The notes below the pieces were generated by a model. That model was not told the origin of the DNA. It did no database searches and saw only the letters and a list, made by a program, of their open reading frames with translations. A DNA stretch of 64,000 nucleotides from positions 124,001-188,000 of the forward strand of contig DASTAY010000045.1 of NCBI GenBank assembly GCA_035712345.1. Reading direction: 5' to 3'. Positions 34,723 to 43,145 of this stretch are shown piece after piece. Source of the stretch: VRUE01 sp035712345. GTDB taxonomy: Bacteria; Actinomycetota; Thermoleophilia; Solirubrobacterales; 70-9. How positions within the stretch are numbered: position 1 is the stretch's first letter; each line of letters opens with the position of its first letter. A program made the position numbers and the translations under genes.

Positions 34723-34746
34723 TTGTACGCGCTATAGCACGTACAA
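34723..34746. promoter_or_regulatory. 24-bp near-perfect palindrome, possible operator
   Basis: TTGTACG-C-GCTATAGC-A-CGTACAA: both 7-base arms and the 8-base centre are palindromic, with a single mismatched pair. It lies 46 bases upstream of the CBS gene start and 17 bases after the next gene's stop. The AT-bearing centre and twofold symmetry look like a dimeric repressor site more than a terminator, as no T-run follows. Confidence 0.5.
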
Positions 34747-34762
34747 AGTCCCCAGCGGTGGG

Positions 34763-36271
34763 CTACGGCGCTTTCAAACCCACCGGAATCGACTCGATCA
34801 CGTCGGTGGCGATCACCGACTCGGCGGCGCCGATCCGGGCCGCCGCGTCGCGGCCGGCGCGGGCGTGTGCGAGGACCGCCGCGCAGGCCGCAGCAAACGG
34901 CTCGAGCCCGCGGGCGAGCATCGCCGCGGCGATCCCCGAGAGCACGTCGCCGGTGCCGGCAGTGGCGAGCCCGGGCGCGGACAGCGCGTTGACGGCGACC
35001 AGCTCGCCGTCGGTGACGATCGTGTCGTCGCCCTTGAGCACGACCACGGCGCCGGCCGCGCGGGCGGCCTCACTCGCGGCCTCCAGGCGATGCGCCGCGA
35101 CCTCTTCCGAGCTGCGGCCGAGCAGGCGCCCGAGCTCGCCGGCGTGGGGCGTCAGCACCGTCGGCGCCCCGCGCGCCGCGATCGAGCCGAGCTGCCCGGC
35201 AAAGGCGTTGAGGCCGTCGGCGTCGAGCACCAACGGCGCCTCTATCCGAGGGACGACCTCGCGGGCCAGCTCGATCGAGCCGGGATCGCGGCCGAGCCCG
35301 GGGCCGAAGACCCCCGCCGCGGCGCGCTCGAAGGCACGCAGCAGGGGCTTGGCCGAGGCGGGCGCAAGGCAGCCGTCCCCGCCAGGACAGCCGACCGACA
35401 TCACCTCCGGCTGGCCCTGCTCGAAGATCGGCTCGAGGTCGGCGGGCACGGCCACCGTCGCGTAGCCCGCCCCGGCCCGGATCGCCGCTCGGGAGGACAT
35501 CTGCACCGCGCCGGTCAGGCCGCGCGAGCCGCCTGCGATCGTCACCTGCCCAGAGCTGAACTTGCTCGATCGCGCCCCCCGCCGCGGCGCCAGGTCGAGC
35601 ACGGCTTCGTCGATCGTGCCGGCCGCGGGCTGCACGGGCGCGCCGCGGGGGATGCCGATCGGCGCCACCCGCAGCTCCCCCGTGCACCACTTGCCCGGCG
35701 CGACGCGATGACCGAGCTTGGCGGCGTGGAAGCTGACGGTGACGTCGGCTTCGACCGCCGCACCCGCGACCTCGCCGCTGGAGGCGTCGACCCCGGAGGC
35801 GACGTCGCAGGCGACGACCGGGGCGCCGCAGGCATTCACCGCCTCGATCGCCCCAAGCGCCGGCTCGCGCGGCTCGCCTTCGAAGCCGGTGCCGAAGATC
35901 GCGTCGACGACCGCCCCGGAGCCTTCCAGGCGCCTGTCGAGGTTCTCGCTGACGCGCTCGGCCTCGACGCGTCCCAGGTTCGCCGCCGCGTCGCCGCTCA
36001 GGTCCTCCGCCGGCCAGAGCAGGAGCGTCTCGACCTCGAAGCCCGCCTCGGCCAGGTAGCGCGCCGCGACCAGCCCGTCGCCGGCGTTGTTCCCCTTGCC
36101 GCAGAGGACACGCACCGGCCCCTCAGGCGCCAGCTCTCCAACGGCCTCGGCGACAGCCCGTCCCGCAGCCTCCATCAGCTCCAGCGAGGGAACCCCCCGG
36201 TCCTCGATCGCCCAGGAATCCACAGCCCGCATCTTCTCGGCGTCGTACAGCGGATCGAGCCAAGGCTCCAC
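34763..36271 (-). CDS. nnr: bifunctional NAD(P)H-hydrate epimerase / ADP-dependent dehydratase
   Basis: 502 residues from GTG 36271, chosen because the conserved start LYDAEKMRAVDSWAIED follows. The N-terminal YjeF domain (about 1-205) has LCGKGNNAGDGLVAARYL and DAIFGTGFEG; it epimerises damaged NAD(P)HX. The C-terminal kinase-like domain (about 220-500) has SGQVTIAGGSRGLTGA, VLTPHAGELGRLLG, VVLKGDDTIVTDG and APGLATAGTGDVLSGIAAAML, the dehydratase signature. It repairs hydrated nicotinamide cofactors. The fused form is common in bacteria. Confidence 0.93.
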   Translation of the reverse strand: MEPWLDPLYDAEKMRAVDSWAIEDRGVPSLELMEAAGRAVAEAVGELAPEGPVRVLCGKGNNAGDGLVAARYLAEAGFEVETLLLWPAEDLSGDAAANLGRVEAERVSENLDRRLEGSGAVVDAIFGTGFEGEPREPALGAIEAVNACGAPVVACDVASGVDASSGEVAGAAVEADVTVSFHAAKLGHRVAPGKWCTGELRVAPIGIPRGAPVQPAAGTIDEAVLDLAPRRGARSSKFSSGQVTIAGGSRGLTGAVQMSSRAAIRAGAGYATVAVPADLEPIFEQGQPEVMSVGCPGGDGCLAPASAKPLLRAFERAAAGVFGPGLGRDPGSIELAREVVPRIEAPLVLDADGLNAFAGQLGSIAARGAPTVLTPHAGELGRLLGRSSEEVAAHRLEAASEAARAAGAVVVLKGDDTIVTDGELVAVNALSAPGLATAGTGDVLSGIAAAMLARGLEPFAAACAAVLAHARAGRDAAARIGAAESVIATDVIESIPVGLKAP

Positions 36272-36285
36272 GCCGCACAGCCTAC

Positions 36286-36945
36286 GTGTACACGGGGGCG
36301 CGCGCGACGCCTTCACTTACGACCGCGCAGTCACGGCACCGCTGCGACGGAAACGGTCGGATGGCGCGGTGCCTGCAGACGCTGGTCCTTGCCAGAGACA
36401 GGGTGCTTGCACCCGTCTTCTCGAGCATCGAGGAGTTCCTCGGACGCAACACGCAGACCTATTACGACGTGCTCGGCGAAGTCGGGGCCGGCTCCTGGCA
36501 TCCGGATCGGGACGCCCGTCCGTGGATTCGCTTCTGCCTGGGCGCCCACTTTCTCCAGATCAGAACTCTTCAGCGACGCCGGGTCGAGGCCGAGGAGCTC
36601 TGGAACGGCTGCGTCGAGCTTGTCGAAAAAAACGAACTGTCCGAGCGTTGCGCCGCGGCGCTCATCGACACGGCCTACGGACTGCGAATCAGGCGCGGCA
36701 GCTATCAGAGCGCCGGCCTGGCGATGACGGGAGAGGAGATCAGCGACCAGAGCGCGTCTCGCGACCTGAAGAGCATGGTCGACGCCGGCCTGCTTCGCGC
36801 CGTCGGCGAGCGGCGTGCCCGTTACTACCTCGCCGGCGACGAACCGAAAGCTCTACGCGAGGCGATTCGCGCGAAGCGGCCGCCACGCGAGACGGACGAT
36901 CCCTTCCGGGTAGTCCGCGAGCGCCGCCAGCTCAGCTTGACCTGA
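36286..36945 (+). pseudogene. 5'-truncated fic gene
   Basis: 219 codons are open. From 36337 on, the protein reads as the second half of a Fic-family AMP-transferase: CDGNGRMARCLQTLVLARDRVLAP, then SIEEFLGRNTQTYYDVLGEVGAGSWHPDRDARPWIRF and a C-terminal winged-helix-like part (DQSASRDLKSMVDAGLLRAVGERRARYYLA). The catalytic motif should be HPFxDGNGR; here it is HRCDGNGR, missing a residue and the Pro-Phe. The whole N-terminal half before it is absent, replaced by 50 unrelated codons up to the nnr start. It is very likely dead or expressing only the DNA-binding end. Confidence 0.7.
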
Positions 36946-36948
36946 GGG

Positions 36949-38514
36949 CTACTTCAGGCCGACGATCAGCCTGGCCGTGGCCAGGTCGCCCTGGGAGGCG
37001 CTGCCGAGGGCGAGGAAGCGGATGCTCTTCAGGTACTTCTTCGCCTTCTCGAAGCCTTCTTCGGAGTTGGGGACCAGCGCGTCGGCCAGGTGCAGCGCGG
37101 CCGGGCCGTCGGCGAAGCCGCCGATCGGCGTGTCGCCGAGCGAGGCGACGGCGTCGCTGTAGGCGGGGTCGTCGGAGAGCGTCCTGCCGTTGCCCGAGCC
37201 GCTGGTCAGGCCCGCCACGGTCGGCGCCAGGCCGTAGCCGATCGCGACCCTGCCCTCTTTCGCCGCGACGACGAGCGGCTTTTCGCCGAGTTCGTCGCTG
37301 CGCACCGAGAAGCCGCTGTACTTGCCGTTCAGCGCCGTGACGCCGGCGACGTGGACGTGGCGCAGCAGCAGGCCGAGGTTGGCGATCGCCTTGGTCGCCT
37401 CGGAGCCCTTCGTGCTCAGCACCAGGGCGCCGCCGAGGGTGCTCTTGCTCGCGCCCGTCGCGAACACGCCCGCGTCCTGCACGGAGCCCGCGAGGCCTTC
37501 CAGGTCGATGCCGAGTTCCTTCAGGCCCTTCTTCAGCTGGTGCGGCGGGATCGTGCCCGGGACGCCTTCCGCGTCGAGGCTGTCGATCGCCTGCTCGAGC
37601 TGCTTGCCGAAGCCGGAGACGGCGAAGCCGGCGAAGGCTTCGGCGGGCAGTTCTCCCAACAGCTGCGATGCGTCCCCGGTCGGCGCTTCCTGGCCGGCCA
37701 GGTCGCTGCTCAGCTCGACCGCGATCTGTTCGGAGCCGGGCACGATGCTCGCCACCGCCGTCGCTTCGCTCGGGTCGATCCCGGCGTTCTGGAGGACCTG
37801 GCGCGCCGTCGGGTCGATCTGACCGCCGCCCTGGTCGATCAGCTTGCCGACGTCGACGTAGACGTCGGCGAGGCTGCCGTCCGAGGCGGCCGAGATCGCC
37901 TTCGTGAAGGCATCTTCGTCGCCGAGGGATTCGCCGTCGGAGGCGTCGACGACTTCCGTGAAGACCTTTTCGTCTTCGGCGATCACGAGGAAGTCGCCGA
38001 CGACGCCGATCGCGTGCCCTTCGGAGCCGCCGAGCTCGAAGTCGACGCCTTCGTAGCTGCCCGAGCGGTAGGTATCGCTGCTCTGCTTGACCCGCTCGTC
38101 GATGAATTCCTGCGTCGCCCCGGTGTCGGTCGATTCGACCAGGACGCCGGTGCCGCTGAATTCGTCCCCTTCTTCGAGCTGCTCGAAGAAGACGCCGCCG
38201 CGATCGCCCAGCCACGGTTCGACTTCCTTTTCGAAGTCGAGCGATTCGCCTTCGCCCGCGGCCGAGCTCTCCAGTTCTTCGACGATGAGTTCGCCCAGGT
38301 TGTCGACGCCCGCGACCTGCTTCGCGATCGCGTCGACGTTGGCCTTCAGTTCCCCTTCGGGCCGCAGGTCGCCTTCGACGAAGACCGGCGCCCCGGGGGG
38401 AGCCAGGGACGCGACGTCAGCGCCCGAGGAACCGCTCCCGCAACCGGCGAGAGCGGCGATGGCGGCAGCGGCAAGCGCCGCGATGAGGAGACGAGACTTC
38501 ATGCGGCCCGGCAT
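36949..38514 (-). CDS. DUF3352-type lipoprotein
   Basis: 521 residues; ATG 38502 is an alternative start four codons in. There is a clear lipoprotein signal (LLIAALAAAAIAALAGCGSGSSG). The long outer-face domain has the DUF3352 pattern (LAPPGAPVFVEGDLRPEGELKANVDAIAKQVAG, DYEGVDFE-like repeats, FLVIAEDEKVFTEVVDA, PIGGFADGPAALHLADALVP). Function of the family is unknown; it is common in actinobacteria and cyanobacteria. It follows glmS by 13 bases. Confidence 0.82.
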   Translation of the reverse strand: MPGRMKSRLLIAALAAAAIAALAGCGSGSSGADVASLAPPGAPVFVEGDLRPEGELKANVDAIAKQVAGVDNLGELIVEELESSAAGEGESLDFEKEVEPWLGDRGGVFFEQLEEGDEFSGTGVLVESTDTGATQEFIDERVKQSSDTYRSGSYEGVDFELGGSEGHAIGVVGDFLVIAEDEKVFTEVVDASDGESLGDEDAFTKAISAASDGSLADVYVDVGKLIDQGGGQIDPTARQVLQNAGIDPSEATAVASIVPGSEQIAVELSSDLAGQEAPTGDASQLLGELPAEAFAGFAVSGFGKQLEQAIDSLDAEGVPGTIPPHQLKKGLKELGIDLEGLAGSVQDAGVFATGASKSTLGGALVLSTKGSEATKAIANLGLLLRHVHVAGVTALNGKYSGFSVRSDELGEKPLVVAAKEGRVAIGYGLAPTVAGLTSGSGNGRTLSDDPAYSDAVASLGDTPIGGFADGPAALHLADALVPNSEEGFEKAKKYLKSIRFLALGSASQGDLATARLIVGLK

Positions 38515-38527
38515 CCTAGCGGTGCCG

Positions 38528-40384
38528 TTACTCGACCGTAACCGTCTTGGCCAGATTGCGGGGCTGGTCGACGTTGAGACCGCGCGAACGGGCGATGTCG
38601 TAGGCGAGCAGCTGCAGCGGCAGGATCGCCAGGATCGGCTGCAGGATCCAGTCGCTCCGGGCGACCTCGATCGTCTGCTCGGCGACGGCGCCGGCGCGCT
38701 CGTCGCCCTCGGTGACGATCGCGATCGTATGCGCGCCGCGCGCCCGCACCTCTTCGACGTTGGAGAGCACCTTGTCGAGGATCGGGCTGTCCGTCGCCAC
38801 GCAGACGACCGGGGTCGACTCGTCGAGCAGGGCGATCGGGCCGTGCTTCATCTCGCCCGCCGCGTAGGCGTCGGTCGGGATGTAGGAGATCTCCTTCAGC
38901 TTCAGCGCCCCCTCGAGGCAGACGGGCAGGCCGATGTGGCGACCGAGGTAGAGGAAGAAGCCCTCCTCGCCGTGGCTGGCCGAGATCGCGCGCACCCGCT
39001 CCTCGCAGCCGGAGAGGGTCGACTCGACCTTCGAGGGCAACGACTTCAGCTCGGCGACCAGCTCACCCAGCCGCTCCGGTTCGAGCGTCCCGCGCAGCTC
39101 GGCGAGGCGCAGCCCCAGCAGGTACATCGCCGCGACCTGGGCGACGAAGGTCTTGGTCGCGGCGACGCTGATCTCCATGCCGCTGCGGGTGTAGAGGACC
39201 GCGTCGGAATCGCGGGTCGCCTGGCTGCCCATGATGTTGGTGATCGCCAGCACCTTCGCGCCGTGCTCCCGCGCGAGGCGCATCGCCGCGAGCGTGTCGG
39301 CGGTCTCACCCGACTGGGTGATGCCGATCACCAGGTCGCCCGCGCCGACGACGGGGTTGCGGTAGCGGTACTCGGAGGCGATGTCCATTTCGACCGGCAC
39401 CCGCGCCCATTCCTCGATCGCATAGCGACCGACCAGCCCGGCGTGGTAGGAGGTGCCGCAGGCGACGATCACGATCCGCTTCAGGTCGCGCAGGTAGTCG
39501 TCCTCGAGCTCGACCTCGGAGAGGTCGACGCCGTCGTCGCCGGGCAGCCGGTCGGCGATCGTTTCGGCGACCGCGTCCGCCTGTTCGTGAATCTCCTTCA
39601 GCATGAAGGTCTCATAGCCCGCCTTCTCGGCGGCGGCCTCGTCCCAGTCGACCTCCTCGGGCTCGCGCTCGACCGGCTCGCCCTGCGCGTCGGTGATCGT
39701 CACACCGGCGGCGTCGATCGTCACCACCTCGTCGTTTTCGATCGCCAGCGCGAGGCGCGTCTCGGCGAGGAAGGCCGGGATCGCGGATGCGAGGAAGCTC
39801 TCCCCCTCGCCCACTCCCGCCACCAGCGGACACTCCTTGCGCGCGCCGACGAGCAGGTCGGGCTGCTCGGCGTGCATGGCGACGAAGGCGTAGTGGCCGC
39901 GCAGCTCGGCGAAGGCGGCCCGTACCGCCGCGGCCAGATCGCCGTCGTAATGGCTGGAGATCAGGTGGGCGACGACCTCGGCGTCGGTTTCGGAGCTGAA
40001 CTCGTGCCCCTCGGACTCGAGCCGCTCGCGCAGCTTGGCGTGGTTCTCGACGATGCCGTTGAGCACGATGTGGACGCGGTCGGAGGTGTCGCTGTGGGGA
40101 TGCGCGTTCTGCTCGGTGACACGGCCATGGGTCGCCCAGCGCGTGTGGGCTATGCCGGTCCGGGCCGGCGAGGTCGCGACCGCGATTCCGCCACCTTCGG
40201 CCTGCTCCTCGATCGCCGCCCGCAGGTTGGCGAGGTTGCCGACCGCGCGCACGCTCGCGACCTGGCCGTCCTCGATCACCGAGACCCCGGCCGAGTCATA
40301 GCCGCGGTATTCGAGCTTTTCCAGGCCGGCGACGAGGATGTCGCGACAGGGGCTTCCCCCGACATATCCGACGATTCCGCACAT
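38528..40384 (-). CDS. glmS: glutamine-fructose-6-phosphate aminotransferase (isomerizing)
   Basis: 618 residues. It makes glucosamine-6-phosphate for peptidoglycan. The nucleophile of the glutaminase domain is C2 (MCGIVGYVG), with RGYDSAG, ARTGIAHTRWATHG and NGIVENHAKLRE. Two SIS domains follow (CGTSYHAGLVGRYAIEEWARVPVEMDIASEYRYRNP; GRHIGLPVCLEGALKLKEISYIPTDAYAAGEMKHGPIALL). The C-terminus RNLAKTVTVE is the conserved isomerase tail. glmM, the next step, is directly upstream. No glmS ribozyme-like leader fits in the 30-base gap. Confidence 0.97.
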   Translation of the reverse strand: MCGIVGYVGGSPCRDILVAGLEKLEYRGYDSAGVSVIEDGQVASVRAVGNLANLRAAIEEQAEGGGIAVATSPARTGIAHTRWATHGRVTEQNAHPHSDTSDRVHIVLNGIVENHAKLRERLESEGHEFSSETDAEVVAHLISSHYDGDLAAAVRAAFAELRGHYAFVAMHAEQPDLLVGARKECPLVAGVGEGESFLASAIPAFLAETRLALAIENDEVVTIDAAGVTITDAQGEPVEREPEEVDWDEAAAEKAGYETFMLKEIHEQADAVAETIADRLPGDDGVDLSEVELEDDYLRDLKRIVIVACGTSYHAGLVGRYAIEEWARVPVEMDIASEYRYRNPVVGAGDLVIGITQSGETADTLAAMRLAREHGAKVLAITNIMGSQATRDSDAVLYTRSGMEISVAATKTFVAQVAAMYLLGLRLAELRGTLEPERLGELVAELKSLPSKVESTLSGCEERVRAISASHGEEGFFLYLGRHIGLPVCLEGALKLKEISYIPTDAYAAGEMKHGPIALLDESTPVVCVATDSPILDKVLSNVEEVRARGAHTIAIVTEGDERAGAVAEQTIEVARSDWILQPILAILPLQLLAYDIARSRGLNVDQPRNLAKTVTVE

Positions 40385-40414
40385 AGAAGGCTGTAAGCGT
40401 AGACGGGGGGTGCT

Positions 40415-41776
40415 TCAACCCAGCTCTTCGCGCACCAGCTCGGCAAGGCGCTTGCAGACCGCGTCCGCCTCCTCGACGGTCGGGGCCTCGGCCATCACGC
40501 GCACGAGCGGCTCGGTGCCGGAGGGTCGCAGGAGGACCCGGCCGCGTCCCTCGAGCTCGCCGCCCTCGCGCTCGACCGCCTCCCACACCGCGGTCGCACC
40601 CGCGATCGCGTCGCGGTCGGCGACCTCGACGTTGACCAGCGTCTGGGGCAGCTTCTCCATCGCCTCGACCGCGGCGAGATCGCGATCGCCGAGCTCGCGC
40701 ATCGTCATCAGCGCCGCGGCGATCCCGTCGCCGGTCGCGGCGAAGCGCATGTCGATGATGTGACCGGACTGCTCTCCCCCCAGCGCCCACTCGCGCTCGC
40801 GCAGCTCGTCGAGCACGTAGCGGTCGCCGACCTTGGTCACGGCGACCTCGATCCCGGCGTCCTCCATCGCCCGGTGGAAGCCGTAGTTGCTCATCACCGT
40901 CACTGCCACGCCACCGGCGAGCTCGCCGCGCGCCGCCTGGCCGCGGGCCAGCAGGGCGATCAGCTCGTCGCCGTCGTGGGCGCGCCCGCTGCCGTCGACG
41001 GCCAGCACCCGGTCCCCGTCCCCGTCGAAGGCGAAGCCGATGCCTGCATCCGAAGAGGCGACGCGTTCGGCCAGATTGCCCAGGTGGGTCGACCCGCAGC
41101 CGTCGTTGATGTTGCGCCCGTCGGGCTCGGTCGCAATCGCATCGACCTCGGCGCCCAGCCGCTCGAAGATCGCCGGGGCCACCCGGTGCGTCGCCCCGTT
41201 GGCGCAGTCGAGCGCGACCTTCACCCCCCTGAGGTCGAGCGGGAAAGCGCTCTCTAGGGCGCGCAGGTAGTCCTCTTCGCCACCGCTCAGCTCGCGCACC
41301 CGCCCGAATCCACCCGCCGCCGTAGAGCTTTGGTCCGCCATGCGATCCAAAGCTCTACCGCGCTCGCCGGGGGGCCCGTCGAGCAATGCCTCGATACCGG
41401 CCTCGGCCGCGTCGGGGAGCTTGCTGCCGTTGGCGGCGAAGAACTTGATCCCGTTGTCGCGGTAGGGGTTGTGGGAGGCGGAGACGACGGCCGCGAGGTC
41501 GAGGCCGAGTTTGCGCACCAGCACGGCGGCGGCCGGAGTCGGCAGGACCCCGCCGAGCAACGCGTCCCCCCCGGCCTCTGCGATCCCGGCGGCGAGGGCA
41601 GCTTCGAGCATCGGCCCCGACTCGCGCGTGTCGCGCACGATCAGCACCTGCGGCCGGGTCGCCTCCAGCGACTCGGTTGCCGCGCGGCCGAGGGCAAGCG
41701 CCAACTCGGCCGTGAGGAACGTCCCAGCCTCCCCTCGGACCCCGTCGGTTCCGAAGAGCTTGCGCTCCGAAGTCAA
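40415..41776 (-). CDS. glmM: phosphoglucosamine mutase
   Basis: 453 residues from TTG 41776 (no ATG or GTG in frame before the conserved KLFGTDGVRGEAG). It converts glucosamine-6-phosphate to glucosamine-1-phosphate. The active-site serine is in VVSASHNPYRDNGIKFF, metal-binding DGDGDRV in GFAFDGDGDRVLAVD, and the C-terminal phosphate loop in RPSGTEPLVRVMAEA. Around residues 138-155 (RGRALDRMADQSSTAAGG) there are about 13 residues more than in standard GlmM; the DNA there is an R2 hairpin, which looks like an in-frame insertion in the linker between domains 1 and 2. Confidence 0.95.
   Translation of the reverse strand: MTSERKLFGTDGVRGEAGTFLTAELALALGRAATESLEATRPQVLIVRDTRESGPMLEAALAAGIAEAGGDALLGGVLPTPAAAVLVRKLGLDLAAVVSASHNPYRDNGIKFFAANGSKLPDAAEAGIEALLDGPPGERGRALDRMADQSSTAAGGFGRVRELSGGEEDYLRALESAFPLDLRGVKVALDCANGATHRVAPAIFERLGAEVDAIATEPDGRNINDGCGSTHLGNLAERVASSDAGIGFAFDGDGDRVLAVDGSGRAHDGDELIALLARGQAARGELAGGVAVTVMSNYGFHRAMEDAGIEVAVTKVGDRYVLDELREREWALGGEQSGHIIDMRFAATGDGIAAALMTMRELGDRDLAAVEAMEKLPQTLVNVEVADRDAIAGATAVWEAVEREGGELEGRGRVLLRPSGTEPLVRVMAEAPTVEEADAVCKRLAELVREELG
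41322..41358. repeat. R2 hairpin, copy 2, inside glmM
   Basis: Arms GTAGAGCTTTGG (41322-41333) and CCAAAGCTCTAC (41347-41358) are perfect complements around 13 bases. The left side with its neighbours (GCCGTAGAGCTTTGGTCCG) differs from the 60-kb copy (GCCGTAGAGGTTTGGTCCG) by one base, and the matching base in the right arm is changed too, so pairing is kept. It lies within coding sequence and keeps the frame open. Confidence 0.8.
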
Positions 41777-41786
41777 GCCGGCCCCG

Positions 41787-42683
41787 TCAGCGCTTGGAGA
41801 ACTGCGGCCGCTTGCGCGCCTTCTTCAACCCCGCCTTACGGCGCTCCTTGGCGCGCGCGTCGCGGGTGAGGAAGCCGCGTCGCTTGAGCTCGCCGCGCAG
41901 CTCGGGGTCTACCTCGGTCAACGCCCGCGCGATCCCGTGCCGGACCGCGCCGGCCTGGCCGCTGACGCCGCCGCCGTGGACCCTGACCCGAACGTCGACG
42001 CTGCCCTCGTAGCCGGTGGTGGCCAGGGGCTGGCGAGCGGTGGTCTGATGCAGCGGGCGGGGGAAGAACTCCTCGATCGGACGGCCGTTGATCTGGAAGG
42101 AGCCGCTGCCGGGCAGCAGCGTGACGCGAGCGATCGCGTTCTTCCGTTTGCCGGTCGCCAGGTAGCGCGAGTCGCCCTCGATCTTGGCCGGAGCGCGGCT
42201 CGCCGCCTGCTCCTCCTCCTCGGAGTCTCCGGCGAGCGCCGCTTCGCGCGCCCGCCGCTCCTCCTCCTCGGCTTCGCGCCGCGCCTGCTCCTCGGCGCTC
42301 AACGGCCGCTCATCCGTCTCGACCGCAATCGGCTCCAGATCGGCGCCGGGAATGACGTCTTTCTTCTTCTCGACAGCGGGAGCCTCCTCGACCGCGGGCT
42401 CCTCCTCCTGCTCAGCGACAGGAGGCTCAGCGGACTCTTTGGCAGGCTCCGAACCCTCGGCGTCAGCCTCCAGCGTCTCTGACGCGGGTGGCGACGCAGG
42501 GGGGACCTCCCCCGAGGAAGCTTCAGCTACCGCAGGGGGAGGTGGGTCCCCTGCGCCGACAGGACCCGCGTCCTGCGACGCCTCGTCCTGAGGCGGAGTC
42601 TCCTGCGACTCCGAAGCCTCTTTGTCCTGAGGCTGCTCCTCCTGCGACTCCGAAGTCTCTTTGTCCTGCGGCTCGTCTGCCAT
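41787..42683 (-). CDS. rpsI: 30S ribosomal protein S9 with very long acidic N-terminal extension
   Basis: 298 residues; ATG 42683 shares a base with the rplM stop (TGATG). The S9 core is residues about 172-298 (YLATGKRKNAIARVTLLPGSGSFQINGRPIEEFF ... GFLTRDARAKERRKAGLKKARKRPQFSKR) and complete. S9 is normally about 130 residues, up to about 170 in actinobacteria. The extra 170 residues are acidic and disordered: a 13-residue tandem repeat (PQDKETSESQEEQ, PQDKEASESQETP), then residues 38-67 coded by an R1 palindromic element, then Glu/Ala-rich sequence. Confidence 0.93.
   Translation of the reverse strand: MADEPQDKETSESQEEQPQDKEASESQETPPQDEASQDAGPVGAGDPPPPAVAEASSGEVPPASPPASETLEADAEGSEPAKESAEPPVAEQEEEPAVEEAPAVEKKKDVIPGADLEPIAVETDERPLSAEEQARREAEEEERRAREAALAGDSEEEEQAASRAPAKIEGDSRYLATGKRKNAIARVTLLPGSGSFQINGRPIEEFFPRPLHQTTARQPLATTGYEGSVDVRVRVHGGGVSGQAGAVRHGIARALTEVDPELRGELKRRGFLTRDARAKERRKAGLKKARKRPQFSKR
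42484..42570 (-). repeat. R1 palindromic element, copy A, inside rpsI
   Basis: 87 bases (29 codons), in frame in the S9 extension. Starts GCGGGTGGCG and ends AGGACCCGCG. Terminal arms GACGCGGGT (42481-42489) and ACCCGCGTC (42564-42572) pair; inside is ACCTCCCCC/GGGGGAGGT and a central AGCT/AGCT stem. Encodes the peptide GPVGAGDPPPPAVAEASSG. It differs from copy B at 6 bases and from copy C at 10 by my count, with no gaps. Confidence 0.93.
42601..42678 (-). repeat. two tandem 39-bp repeats in the S9 extension
   Basis: Units 42601-42639 and 42640-42678, each starting TCCTGCGACTCCGAAG on the plus strand, differ at only a few bases. They code for the 13-residue repeat with SESQE and PQDKE. A third, shortened unit (PQDEASQD) follows. 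This shows the extension grows by duplication as well as by element insertion. Confidence 0.8.
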
Positions 42684-43114
42684 CACTTGATCTCCATCGG
42701 CTGTGGTTTCTGCGCCGCGTGCGGGTGATCCGGGCCGGCGTAGACCTTGAGCTTGGTCAGCTGCTTGCGAGCCAGGCGGTTGCGGGGAAGCATCCCCTTC
42801 ACCGCCTTGCGGATCACCTCCTCGGGGCGGCGGTCGAGCATCTCGGCGAGGCTGCGGGACTTGATCCCGCCCGGATAGCCGGAGTGGCGCCAGTAGCGCT
42901 TCTGCTCCATCTTGTTCCCGGTCACGCGGATCTTCTCGGCGTTGACGACGACGACGAAGTCGCCGGTGTCGACGTGCGGCGTGTACTCGGGCTTGCGCTT
43001 GCCGCGCAGGGCATCCGCGATTCGCGTCGCCAGGCGGCCCAGGGTCTGGCCCTCGGCGTCGACTACCAGCCAGTCGCGCTGGCGATCGGTGGGTTTGGCG
43101 ACGTAGGTCTTCAT
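42683..43114 (-). CDS. rplM: 50S ribosomal protein L13
   Basis: 143 residues, the standard length. Family blocks: MKTYVAKPTDRQRDWLVVDAEGQTLGRLAT, GDFVVVVNAEKIRVTGNKMEQKRYWRHSGYPGG and AVKGMLPRNRLARKQLTKLKVYAGPDHPHAAQKP. It is an early assembly protein of the large subunit. The rplM-rpsI order is universal. There is no Shine-Dalgarno before its ATG; instead a strong hairpin followed by UUUUCU lies directly upstream. Confidence 0.97.
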   Translation of the reverse strand: MKTYVAKPTDRQRDWLVVDAEGQTLGRLATRIADALRGKRKPEYTPHVDTGDFVVVVNAEKIRVTGNKMEQKRYWRHSGYPGGIKSRSLAEMLDRRPEEVIRKAVKGMLPRNRLARKQLTKLKVYAGPDHPHAAQKPQPMEIK

Positions 43115-43120
43115 CAGAGA

Positions 43121-43145
43121 AAAGCCGCGGGGAGGCCCCAGCGGC
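43121..43145 (-). promoter_or_regulatory. terminator-like hairpin in the rplM leader, possible attenuator
   Basis: On the minus strand: GCCGC-U-GGGG-CCU-CCCC-GCGGC followed by UUUUCUCUG and the rplM ATG. The stem has nine GC pairs with one bulge. A -10-like TATCAT lies at 43152-43157, which would start the transcript close to the hairpin's 5' side. It has the form of an intrinsic terminator placed at the start codon of a ribosomal operon. L13 leaders in other bacteria act in autoregulation; whether this one does is inference. Confidence 0.5.
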
